DNA from: Orychophragmus violaceus
Taxonomy: Eukaryota > Streptophyta > Magnoliopsida > Brassicales > Brassicaceae
Direction: 5' to 3'
Assembly: GCA_030180135.1 (NCBI GenBank)
Contig: CM058236.1
Location: 186,001-250,000, forward strand
DNA: 64,000 bases
Positions 1 to 9,900 of the stretch are shown in pieces. Below the pieces are notes generated by a model. The model ran no database searches and was not told the DNA's origin. It saw only the letters and a program-made list of their open reading frames with translations. Each line of letters starts with the position of its first letter. Position 1 is the stretch's first letter. The position numbers and the translations under genes were made by a program.

Positions 1-1
1 G

Positions 2-922
2 GTTTCTCAGATTGTTGGGAAGTACATTGATGAGATCGTTCGGTTGCATGGAGTTCCAGCAAGTATTGTCTCGGACCGGGATGCACGCTTTACCTCATAC
101 TTTTGGAGGGCGTTCCAAAAGGCTTTGGGGACTAAAGTGCACATGAGTACGGCCTATCACCCACAGACTGATGGGCAGTCAGAGAGGACAATACGGACCT
201 TGGAAGACATGTTGAGAGCAAGTGTCTTGGATTGGGGCGATTCTTGGGAGAGGTACTTGCCTTTGGCAGAGTTTGCATACAACAACAGTTTCCATGCCAG
301 TATTGGGATGTCACCGTATGAAGCGTTGTATGGACGACCATGCCGGACCCCGTTGTGTTGGACACAAGTAGGGGAATCTAGTTTGATCAGACCAGACATA
401 GTGGAGGAGACCACAGAGCAGATCCGTCTACTCAAGGCCAAGATGAAGGAAGCCCAGGATAGGCAGAAGAGTTATGCAGACAAACGTCAGAAGGACATTG
501 AGTTCGCAGTTGGCGACTTGGTCTACCTAAAGATGATCACATTCAAGGGTAGAGCCAGAGTCTCAAAGCGGGGGAAGTTAGACCCGAGATACCTAGGACC
601 GTTCCGGATTGTGGCGAGAGTTGGAATTGTCGCCTACAAGCTTGATCTGCCGGCTGAGATGGAAGCATTCCATAATGTGTTCCATGTATCTCAACTCCGG
701 AAGTGTATCACGGACCGAGACGTCATTGTTCCGAAAGTTCCCAGCGACCTCAAGGAGAATTTGACTATGGAGGCAAGACCAGTTCGGATTATTGACAGGG
801 CGGAAAAGGCAATGAGAAAGAAGTCAATACCGATGGTTAAGGTTGTTTGGGTTTGCAACGGGATCGAGGAAGTTACTTGGGAAACGGTGAACAAATCGTC
901 TATCTCTCTATCTCTTGGATAA
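2..922 (+). pseudogene. Gypsy integrase C-terminal fragment (Gy-M), cut at both ends
   Basis: The frame is already open at the window edge, so the upstream part of pol lies outside. It contains the second half of a Ty3/gypsy integrase core: the SDRDARF block with the second catalytic Asp, the GQSERT block with the catalytic Glu, the YEALYGRPCRTPLCW segment, and the DPRYLGPF (GPY/F) motif, then the start of a chromodomain-like tail ending at EEVTWET. Similarity to the complete pol of Gy-G stops near 886. The last dozen codons before the stop at 920-922 are unrelated, so the chromodomain is truncated and pol has been joined to LTR sequence by a deletion. The family inserts cDNA into chromatin. 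This copy cannot encode an enzyme. Confidence 0.9.
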
Positions 923-2035
923 TCCCTGTTGCAGCATCTGATTTTTTCTTCTCTTTCATTCTCCTTCTCTCTCACTCATGGCCAGCTAGGTCAGCTGGAG
1001 GGACTGACACTCAGCTAAACTCAGCTCGGGTAAGTGTTGAGTGTTCAGGTCAGCTAGTGGGTAGGGTCAGCTAGTGTCACTAGCTGACCAGGCGGTTATG
1101 GCCCAAGGGAAGCGAATGGACAAGGCACCCATTCGCTTATGCCTTTCACATCCCTTGGCCTTGGCGGTTTTGGGGCTTCTTCAGCCTATAAATACCCACG
1201 GCCAGACCCTTTTTGCGCACGCCTTTGGCACCATTTTTACACATAAATTCTCAGAGAAAAATGGAGAGACAAGTGGGCTTGAAGGCGAGAAGAATCAAGG
1301 GAGTTATCGGCCGGAAACTCAAGTAGTTGGCCGGCGGTTTGGAAGAGAAAGAGGAGCGGTTCAAGCGTGTGGTTCAAGGGAAAATTGGATCAGGAAGATG
1401 GATCCAAATAATTCAAAGGAACCGGGCAAGTCAACTGCAACTCCAAAGGTGCGTAGAGACTCACGACCGGCCGATCGTTGATCATGGCCTGGCCATGCGA
1501 TCAACGCTTCTAAGGCCGAGTGTTCTCTTCTCTCTCTCTTCCTATTTCTAAGCGATTAATGGGATTAAGTCGTTAAGGTGCAAGCGGTTTCATGCTCTAT
1601 GTTCAAACGGTCGTATAAGGCTTTGGCCGGTGGGGCGAGTTTTAAGTAGCCGAGATCATGTATAGGCTTGGTCGGATTGGGTCGCGTGCGGTATAGTCGT
1701 ACCATGGATCGGTGGGATCGCATGGTCGGCAGCAGTCGCTAGTCGCGATCAAGTCATGCACGGTCGCGAACGTAAGGGTATGAGCGAAAGGTTGCGTCGG
1801 TTCACGGTACACGGTACGCGTCAGTCGGACGTACGGACGCGAGCGCTGATCGCGGTTTGTCTTCACGGACAGGCGCGCGGGACGCGGAAGCATCCTTACG
1901 GTCGTACGCAGGTACGCGCTGATCGACCATACGGTCGCGTTAGCGGGATATGCGGACGGTACAGGCGATCGGAATGGACGCGACTGGACGGTCGCGATAG
2001 GATCGCCTAGCGGTCATGGATAGGATCATAGGCCG
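887..2035 (+). repeat. Gy-M 3' LTR fragment, plus orientation
   Basis: A CAGCT-rich stretch (about 975-1065), a 25-bp palindrome, a TATA box and a downstream CpG-rich tract with many CGGACG, GCGATC and TACGG motifs reproduce the order seen in every other gypsy LTR here, read on the plus strand. The usual TGTAACATC start and ...TTCACA end are both missing, so it is truncated on both sides. The right limit is where sequence typical of a minus-strand gypsy interior begins (about 2036). Open frames at 1074-1551 are not similar to any gypsy protein and I do not call them genes. Confidence 0.7.
1065..1194 (+). promoter_or_regulatory. U3 core of Gy-M: 25-bp palindrome and TATA box
   Basis: The half-site GGTCAGCTAGTG, one central base and its exact reverse complement occupy 1065-1089. 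TATAAATA lies at 1187-1194. Between them an inverted repeat pairs AAGCGAATGG (1110-1119) with CCATTCGCTT (1129-1138). This is the likely RNA polymerase II promoter of the LTR. Confidence 0.7.
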
Positions 2036-2091
2036 GTTGTCCGCGGAACTTAATCATTTCCCTGATTTTCGTCTTGTCTTAGACTTGGTCA

Positions 2092-2300
2092 ATCCCGATC
2101 ACAATCCTTTCGGACTTGACCCGAAACTTGATCCTCGGCCTCCAAGGACTTGATCTTAGTTCCCCGATCTTAGTAAATCTCTTACTAGACCATCAATCAC
2201 GATCACAATCCATACGGATTTGACCCGAAACTTGATCCTCGCCCTCCAAGGACGTGATCTTAGTTCCCCCGATCTTAGTAAATCTATTACTAGACCATCA
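2092..2300. repeat. Tandem duplication of ~104 bp
   Basis: Two adjacent copies (2092-2195 and 2196-2300), each running from ATC.CGATCACAATCC to CTAGACCATCA, differ at scattered bases. Gy-A and Gy-B have one copy at the same place, so this is a local duplication in Gy-L. Confidence 0.85.
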
Positions 2301-2343
2301 TCAGGCCTTTGTTCCTCGTAGGACTCGGCCTCGGTTAAGGTTC

Positions 2344-2850
2344 TTATCCATTCCCAATGCTAAGCAACTTAACCCTTTTCCCCAAATGTAATGCCCAGAA
2401 AACATTTGAAGAAGCAGGGTCCAGTGACAAACCAATGATCGCACCGAAGGAGTCAGCCTTTCCTGAGTCCTCCACGAGCTCGTAGATTCGGGGATTAGCA
2501 GCCGTACCCTTGGTTGTACCCGTACGGCCCTCACGACCCCGCTCAACTTTCAGAGCCCCCGACCGTCCGTCTCGGCCATTCGGACAATCCCGGACAAAAA
2601 TGTCCGGACTGCCCACAACGGAAGAATGTGCTTGGTATTTCAGTCACCTCTTTTCGACCCTCAGCCTGTGGACAGCTCGCGACCTCATGGTCCTTGCTTC
2701 CACCTTCACGCCTGTCCTCCCCTTCTTCCAACATCTTTCGGAGTTGCCATCCACAGGAGGTACGTTCGGCGTGGTCCGAGGGATGGTCATCGACCCCTTG
2801 GCCCCATTCCTCCTCAGGTCCTTCCCGGATCGGCTAGACACTTTCTCTTG
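2344..2850 (-). pseudogene. Gy-L gag C-terminal remnant with zinc knuckle
   Basis: Read on the minus strand it matches the end of Gy-G gag: a KDHEVASCPQ segment, a knuckle (FRCGQSGHFCPG) and then GRDGRSGA...GTAANPRIYELV. The knuckle and the following part lie in different frames, so there is at least one frameshift. The knuckle also has Phe-Cys-Pro-Gly after its His, where Gy-G has YARECP, so the fourth zinc ligand is displaced. Beyond the point where Gy-G gag stops, this copy stays open for about 25 codons, suggesting an ancestral gag-pol fusion. Confidence 0.8.
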
Positions 2851-2874
2851 TGCCTTAGCTCCTGCCCGGTTCTC

Positions 2875-4504
2875 TGTGAAGCCCCGACCCGGACACCCTA
2901 GGCCGCGGTCGATGCGTTCCAGTGGTCAGGCCAAACCCTGGCCTGAACCTCCCTAAATTCCGTCCTATTTTAAAATTTTCCTTTTAGGACTAGTATTCCT
3001 CGGATCTTTCTATTGACTTCTAGTCTTAGATCCTTCATACTTAATTTTACGCAGCGGAAATCCTTACTTAACCTTTACATCGTTCTTCTAAAGAACGATC
3101 CATCCAAGAACCCCTTATGATCTTATTTATGTTTTCTTAAAACTCTTTGGTGGTTCCGTTCTGATCTATCCATTCTAACAACCTAAGTCTTTTACTTAGT
3201 TTGTTTCATTCAACTATTTCCTTCTATCCATACTTTAGTTCATTCGAGTACTTAAACTCGTACCTTAGCCTTTTTGGTGAAGTCGGTGTGAAGCTAGCTT
3301 GGCGTCCAGCTTAACTCGTTTGATCCGCGAACTCTTAGAACATACCTCCCTTGTACCTAGTCATTCAACCAACCATCCCCACATGACAAGGCGCAAGAGA
3401 GGTCTTCTAGTTCCTTCCTTTGACCACCATTTGATCTCGCTCGTTCCTGTGCTTGTTTCCCATTATCATTTGTCGTCTTGACTTATCCACGTTTTGCTTC
3501 CTGCATCTTGACCTTTAGACCGACCCAAGTCCTTAGGAAGTTCAGCTCGTGTCCGGATGTTGACTCGGGTCGAATCATGTCCTGATCACTTCACTGATTT
3601 CCCTTAGTATCGTTGAACATTGCGTTCGGTGCAAGGTTAGAAGGACTCCCTCGTTCACTTCCGTAGACGGTCTAATCCATGGTTTGTACCGTCGGCCGTC
3701 GACCCAGTTCATCTGACTGTTCGACCGGTCCGTACACGTTTCGACCATGCGACTCTCTTGATCCTGTCCACAGTACAACTCATGCCGTCCCGCTAGTCCG
3801 AACTTGTCCGAGGTTGGTCCATCCGATCAATCCCACGGCTTAAAGGACATAAATCAGTCTAATCGACCAAGTTCCACAACCAGCTATGCATAACGAACCG
3901 GCCATGTCCCCGTCTGGTTCATGTACCGAGATCGCATGCAAAATAGCTTTCCCGCGCTGCATTATCGTTCACGAACGCTTGGCGTCGTACCGAGCGTCAC
4001 TCGGTCGTACCGCGTTCGTTAGAACGTCCTGCATACCGCGATCGTGACATCATCACCGAGCGTACTCGGTAATCAATGCACACGTCTGGTTCCGTCGTGT
4101 GATCCGCGATCATGCCGCGATCACTGTCCAACCGGACTAGCCGCACGTTCTGATCGTTCGCGATCTTTGAACCATTGCGTCAGTCCGCGAAGAGACGCGA
4201 CCTTTCGCGAAAAGACACGACTGTCCATGAACAGTCGCGACCATCCGCTTGGATCGCGATCAGTCTGCCGCGACCATCCTGCCGCGATCATCCTGTCGCG
4301 ATCGTTCTGCCGGATAACGTAACCGCTTGACGTGATGAGAAATAGGCTGCGTTGACCAGCGTACTCGGCAGCGCTCGCGCGTCCCGTCCGTCAGTCCGTA
4401 CGCTCCTTGCCGCGATTGCTGTCCATCCGGCTGACGCATGTTCCGATCGTTCGCGATCCCTGAACGGTTGCGTCAGTCCGCGAAAAGACGCGACTATTCG
4501 CGTT
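2875..4504 (-). repeat. Gy-L 5' LTR, left part
   Basis: Starts TGTGAAGCCCCGACC, the terminal sequence shared with the Gy-A and Gy-B LTRs, and continues co-linear with them through the CpG-rich GCGATC/CGCGAC tract. It is interrupted at 4504 by the plus-oriented LTR Gy-H, and the remainder of Gy-L is not in the window. Confidence 0.8.
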
Positions 4505-4701
4505 TGTAACATCTCGGAACCGGGTACCCCACCCTAGGAGGATTGGGGAAAGGAGACTTGGAACCAAAAGGGTTTACGACTCGTCGTGAATACTAAGAAG
4601 AAGTGTTCCAAGGTCTTAAAGAAGCTAAGCTCAGCCGAAAGGCAGCTCAGCTAAGAGGAAACGAGCTGAACCAAGAGTGTTCAGCTGAAACGAGCTGGGT
4701 C
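4505..4701 (+). mobile_element. Gy-H LTR, piece 1 (LTR start)
   Basis: Begins TGTAACATCTCGG, the plus-strand form of the gypsy LTR terminus. The preceding GCGTT (4500-4504) is the candidate TSD, but its partner is not in the window. It is split by Gy-K after 4701 and resumes at 6745. CAGCT motifs fill its second half. Confidence 0.75.
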
Positions 4702-4974
4702 TGTAGTACCCGCAAACCGGGATACTAACCCTACCCTAGACATTTGGGGAAAAAGGAACGGACCGGAACATAGACAAGAGTCTAATGGACTAAGAGAAGG
4801 GTTCCGTTGCCTAGAAAAGAAGCTAAGCTCAGCTCAACGGCAGCTTAGCAAAGAGGAGACGAGCTGAACCAAGAGTGTTCAGCTCAAATGAGCTGAACAG
4901 TCCAGCTGGTCAGCTAGGTCAGCTGGCAACCAGCTCAACCCAGCTAGCTTGAGTGTTCAAGTGTTGGGTCAGCT

Positions 4975-5106
4975 GGTCAGCTAGTGACACTAGCTGACCA
5001 AGGGGTGCAATGGTGAATGGACACCAAGGAAGGATTGTGTCCATTCGGCCAACCCTTGCAACCCTTCTCCTATGGCGGTTATGGGGCGAATTGGAGGCTA
5101 TAAATA
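4975..5106 (+). promoter_or_regulatory. U3 core of Gy-K: palindrome and TATA box
   Basis: Palindrome at 4975-4999 with central A, TATAAATA at 5099-5106. The inverted repeat between them is GAATGGACAC (5015-5024) against GTGTCCATTC (5037-5046). Confidence 0.7.
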
Positions 5107-5329
5107 GACCTCCAAGAGGCCATTTCGTGCACCTATCTCCTGGGGAAAATCCCAGAAACTCCTAAGGCAAAAGCCACACAAAATCAAGAGAGAAAAAGGG
5201 TGATTTTGGCCGGAATGTCTATGGACATTGGCCGGTTGTTATTGGCGAGTTTAGGAGGGTTTTCTAATGAGAAAGAAGGAATTGCCCAGAAAAAGATTGA
5301 AGATCAGATTGAAGAATTGAAGAAAATTC

Positions 5330-5930
5330 CCGGCAACCGTCCGTGGGTCGTTCACGGACGACCGCGGGTCGCGCACGGTCGACCGCGGGTCGTTCACGGA
5401 CGACCGCGGGTCGTACACGGTCGACCGCGGGTCGTCACGAACGACCGTAACCGTCACGGACGAACACGGACGTGCACGGACGAACGCGGATGGTGCTCGG
5501 GCGAACGCGGGTCGGGTAAGGACGACCGCGGGTCGTTTCCGGTCGACCGCGGGTCACGTACGGACGACCGTGACCGTTCACGAACAGTCGTGTCCGTTCA
5601 CGGATGACCGCGGGACAGTCACGGACGACCGCGGGTCGTGTGCGGACGTCCGCGGGACAGTCACGGACGACCGCGGGTCGTGTGCGTACGTCCGCGGGAC
5701 AGTTACGGACGATCGCGGGTCGTGTGCGTACGTCCGCGGGACGACACAGATGACCGCGGGTCGATCACGTACGTCCGCGGGACGATACGAACGACCGCGG
5801 GTCGATCACGTACGTCCGCGGGACGATACGGACGACCGCGGGTCGATCACGTACGTCCGCGGAATGATACGGACGGCCGTGGGTCGTATCCGGACGCACG
5901 CGGGCCGTACACGGACACACGCGGGTCATG
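5330..5930 (+). repeat. CpG-dense tandem array (42/41-bp unit) in Gy-K
   Basis: About 600 bp built from GACGACCGCGGGTCG-like blocks. From 5620 it is regular: three 42-bp units (5620-5661, 5662-5703, 5704-5745), then 41-bp units to about 5909. Each unit joins ACGACCGCGGGTCG to ACGTCCGCGGGAC. It lies downstream of the TATA box, so it would be transcribed as part of the LTR RNA. Confidence 0.85.
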
Positions 5931-6744
5931 ACGGACGACCGTAACCGTTCACGGACAGTCGTGTCCGTTCACGAATGGTCGCGTCCGTTCACGAACAGTC
6001 GCGTCTGTTCACGGACGACCGTGACAGTCACACGGATGGCCTTACGGACGTCCGTGACGAACGTACGAATGAACATATGGACGAACGCGTACGGCCGCGG
6101 AACGCGATACGGTCGCGGATCCAGGAACGGTCGGGACGTGGATCGGCCATATGAACATGAATGAAAAAGGAGACAAGGATGAAGCAGGAAAAGAATGATG
6201 GTCAAAGGAAGAACATGAAGACCTCTTTTGTACTCGGTCATGTGGGGATGGTTGGTTGAATGACTAAGTACAAAGGGGGCGTGTTCTAGGAGTTGTTGAA
6301 CGGATGAGCTAAGCTGAACACGGAGCTAGCTTCACACCGGATTCACCAAAGGCTAAGGTACACATTCCAGAACTCTTCTATTGTTCTAAAGAATGAATAG
6401 AGCTGAATAGGAGAACGAAATAAGTTGAAAGAAACAAACTAAGTAAAATACTTAGGATGTTAGAATGGTTAATTATGAACCGTACCTCGAAAGGGTTTTA
6501 AAGAAACTAAATAAGGTCGTATGAGGTTAACGGGTGAATCGTTCCTTAGAAGGACGATATAGATGGTTAAGTAGTATTTCCGCTGCGTATTGATTAAGTA
6601 TGAAGGATCTAGGACTAGAAGTCCATAAGAGATCCGAGGAATACTTAATCTTAAAGAAAATTTTAACAAGGACGTATTTTCGGACTGGGTTCGATAGTGG
6701 CAATCCGTCCCGGCCCTATGTCCGGGATAGGCCTTGTCAGGGTC

Positions 6745-6814
6745 AGCTAGCAACCAGCTCAACCCAGCTAGCTTGAGTGTTCAAGTGTTGGGTCAGCTGG
6801 TCAGCTAGTGACAC
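6745..6814 (+). mobile_element. Gy-H LTR, piece 2
   Basis: Continues piece 1 after Gy-K is removed and ends inside the 25-bp palindrome: GGTCAGCTAGTGACAC occupies 6799-6814 and the rest, TAGCTGACC, is at 59760-59768. GACAC at 6810-6814 is the left TSD of Gy-A. Confidence 0.85.
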
Positions 6815-9800
6815 TGTGAAGCCCCGACCTGGCCACCCTAGGCCACGGTCGATGCGTTCAAACAGTCAGGCCAAACCCCGGCCTGAACTTCCCCAAATTT
6901 CCGTCCTATTTAAAAATTTTCCCGAAGGAACAAGTATTCTTCGGATCTTCCTTTAGACTTACAATCTTAGATCCTTCATACTCATTAATTACGCAGCGGA
7001 ATACTACTTTAACCATTATCTCGTTCTTCTAAAGAACGACCCATTCGAGAACCTCTTATGACTTTACTTAGTTTTCTCAAAACTATTTCGAGGTTCCAAT
7101 TCCCAATAACCTTTCTAACAACCTAAGCCTTTAACTTAGATTCTTTCCCTTCTCCTATTCAGTTCTAACCATTCTTTAGAACAATAGAATAGTACTCGAA
7201 ACATGTACCTTAACCTTGGGTGAATCCGGTGTGAAGCTAACTCCGCGTTTAGCTTGACTCGTTTGTTCCTCGAACTCTTAGAACATACCTCCCTTGTACC
7301 AAGTCATTCAACCAACCATCCCCACATGACAAGGCGCAAGAGAGGTCTTCTAGTTCCTTCCTTTGACCACCTTTCCGTCTCGATCATTCCTTAGCTCATT
7401 TTACTCTTATCATTTGTTGCTTGACTTAACCACGTTTTGCTTCCTGCATCTTGACCTTTAGACCGACCCAAATTCTTAGGAAGACCAGCTCATGTCCGGA
7501 CGTTGACTCGGGTCGAATCACGTCCTGATCACTTCACTGATTTCCCTTAGTATTGTTGGTCATTGCGTTCAGCGCAAGGTTGGAAGGACTCCCTCGTTCA
7601 CTTCCCGTAGACGGTCTGATCCATGGTTCGTACCGTCGGCCGTCGACCCAGTTCATCTGACTGTTCGACCGGTCCGTACACGTTTCGACCATGCGATTCT
7701 CTTGACCTGTCCACGGTCCAACTCATGCCGTCCCGCTAGTCCACACTTATCCGAGGTTGATCCATCCGATCATTCCCACGGCTTACAGGACTTAAGTCCG
7801 TCTAATAGACCAAGTTCCACAACCGGCTATGCATAACGAACCGGCCATGTTCCCGTCTGGTTCATGTACCGCGATCGTTATATCGTCCTGCTTACCGCGA
7901 TCGTGGCATCATCACCGAGCGTTCTCGACAACCATGCGCACGTCTGGGTCTGCTGTGTGATCCGCGGTCATGCCGCGATCACTGTCCAACCGGACTGGCC
8001 AGACGTTCTGATCGTATGCGACCTTTGAACATTGCGTCAGTCCGTGAAGAGACGCGACCTTTCGCGAATAGGCCCGACTGTCCGTGAACAGTTCGCGACC
8101 ATCCGCTTGGATCACGATCAGTCTGCCGCGACCGTCTCGCCGCGGTCATCCTGTCGCGATCGTCTCCCGCGATCAGTCTGACGCGATCACTCTACCGCAA
8201 TCAGACTACCGTGATCACGTAGCCGCTTGACGTGACGAGAAATGGCTGCGTTGACGAGCGTACTTGGCAGTGCCCGCGCATTTCCGTCCGTCAGTCCGTA
8301 CGCTTCATGCCGCGATCGCTATCCATCTGGCTGACGCATGTTCCGATCGTTCACGATCCCTGAACAGTTGCGTCAGTCCGAAAAAGGACGCGATCGTTCG
8401 TGTTTGGGTGCGACGATCAGCCAACAGGCGTGACCATCCGGAGATGATCCGCGACTGTCCGTGCGACTGTATCGTCCAGCCCGTGTACCGCGAATCCCAT
8501 TCCATCTTAACCGGCCTAAGGCTTATGGACCGTCCCGCATCATGAACCGGCCGTGGTCGTTACCGCGTACCGTCCGTCCATGCGCGGTCGTCCTACCTTC
8601 GTAACCAATCAACCCGCGGCGCTGAGTATCAACCGCGGATGCACGTACACGTCCTGCGGACGTCCATGTTCATCCTGCGGGCGTGGCGAACGGCCTGCGG
8701 ACGCACGCAACCATCCTGCGGACGCGCTTAACCGTCTTGCGGTTGTTGCGCACGTCCTGCGGATACGCGCTGTCGTCCCGAGACGTCCTGCGATCGCCCA
8801 ACGGTTGGTTATGTCAGACCACGGACAGACGCGACCTTTCGCGAACGGACGCGACTGCCCGTGAACAGTCGCGACCATACGCTGGGCCGTGTGCAGTCTG
8901 CCGCGTTCGTTCTGCCGCGTTTGACCAGTCTATCGACCCGAGCCTTCTGCTGTGACGCGTCCGATCCAATAGGTGATGTCCGACTGTCGTACGGTCAGTC
9001 CGTGATCGGCCTGCCGGGTTGTTCACGTCCGTCCTAACGGGCGCGACATTTACCCATGCTTAACCGTCCAGCCCTTTTTGTCCATGCGCCCAGACGACCC
9101 ATTCCTCCCGTCAGTCGGACACGATCATGGCCTTTGGCCGATCGTGATCCTTATAGCCCGCCCGGTTCTAAGCCAAACATTCCTCCTTACATCCCGGTCC
9201 ACTTTTCCCGAAACGTAGAAGAGAGAGATTGTATCCGGTCATGACGTAACCGGCCATCGGCCCAATGCCTTGACCGTGGCCGAGAGAGAAAGACTCAGAT
9301 TCCAACCTTAGATAAGTAGCGGTTTGCCCTGGTCCTTAGCCGTGTTTGAAGCCGTTGCTCCTCTTTGTTCACGTCATGGACCACCAACTAATCCGCCCCT
9401 TAATCCTCTTCTCACCGGCAACTTCTTCAAGCGGCCGGCCTCCCTTTCCCTCTCTTAAACTCTCGGATTTCATGGCCTGTGCCTTAGAGAATTTCTGGGC
9501 TTTTCTCCCATGAAGGTTGTGTGCGAAAATGGCCCCTTCATGGTCTATTTATAGGCCATGAAATCGCATGTAACTTCCCTTGGGAAGAGATGCTTCTTTT
9601 GGGCCTAAAAGGCACATCCCTCACTTGTGCCCATTCGCTGATGGTCAGCTAGTGTCACTAGCTGACCAACTGATTTCGCACTTGAACACTCTAGCTAGCT
9701 TGTGCCGAGCTGACTGCCCAGCTAAACACTCCTTACCAGCTGATTCCTTCAACCCAAGCTCCCTTTCCATCTGAGCTTGAGCTCTTCTCTGTCTACGGAA

Positions 9801-9900
9801 CACTCTCTTTGATCACTCTAGATCATAAGTTCGTTTTCTGGTTCCATAGATTGTCCAAACGTATAGGGTGTGGTCAGACTCCCGGTTCCGGGATGTTACA
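6815..9900 (-). repeat. Gy-A 3' LTR (left, 3086 bp)
   Basis: Starts TGTGAAGCCCCG and ends GGGATGTTACA. From the left: an AT-richer third (to about 7800), a CpG-rich centre (about 7840-9060) dense in CGCGATC, CGCGAC and CCTGCGGACG, then the promoter core and the CAGCT-rich outer end. On the minus strand the order is U3, promoter, CpG tract, end. No credible gene lies within it. Confidence 0.9.
9546..9667 (-). promoter_or_regulatory. U3 core of Gy-A left LTR
   Basis: Minus-strand TATAAATA at 9546-9553 and the palindrome with central T at 9643-9667, 89 bp apart. Confidence 0.7.

Larger units (their letters stand above)
2036..2874 (-). mobile_element. Gy-L internal remnant
   Basis: Minus-strand gypsy interior matching the interiors of Gy-A, Gy-B and Gy-J at the left (ACTTAATCATTT...CCTGATTTT) and the gag of Gy-G at the right. 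It lacks the left LTR, the first ~110 bp of interior and all pol. On the right it meets its LTR without the expected primer-binding site, so a second deletion lies at about 2870. Confidence 0.75.
4702..6739 (+). mobile_element. Gy-K solo LTR (2038 bp)
   Basis: A single LTR with no interior, flanked by perfect GGGTC duplications at 4697-4701 and 6740-6744. It starts TGTAGTACCC and ends CCTTGTCA, so it keeps TG...CA, but both ends differ from the TGTAACATC...TTCACA termini of the other gypsy LTRs. This is the usual product of recombination between the two LTRs of a full element. Inside are the palindrome/TATA promoter core, a CpG-rich tandem array and an AT-richer 3' third (6160-6730) co-linear with the other LTRs. 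The open frames through the array (5200-5944) come from the absence of stop codons in the repeat; I do not regard them as genes. Confidence 0.9.

Noticed and set aside
1074..1551. Two open frames downstream of the Gy-M TATA box
   Set aside because: Inside an LTR, short, no recognisable domain, not conserved as frames in the other LTRs.
5200..5944. Overlapping open frames in Gy-K encoding runs of DDRG/RPR repeats
   Set aside because: They lie in the CpG-dense tandem array, where stop codons are rare in all frames and both strands. No known protein similarity and no shared start or codon bias.
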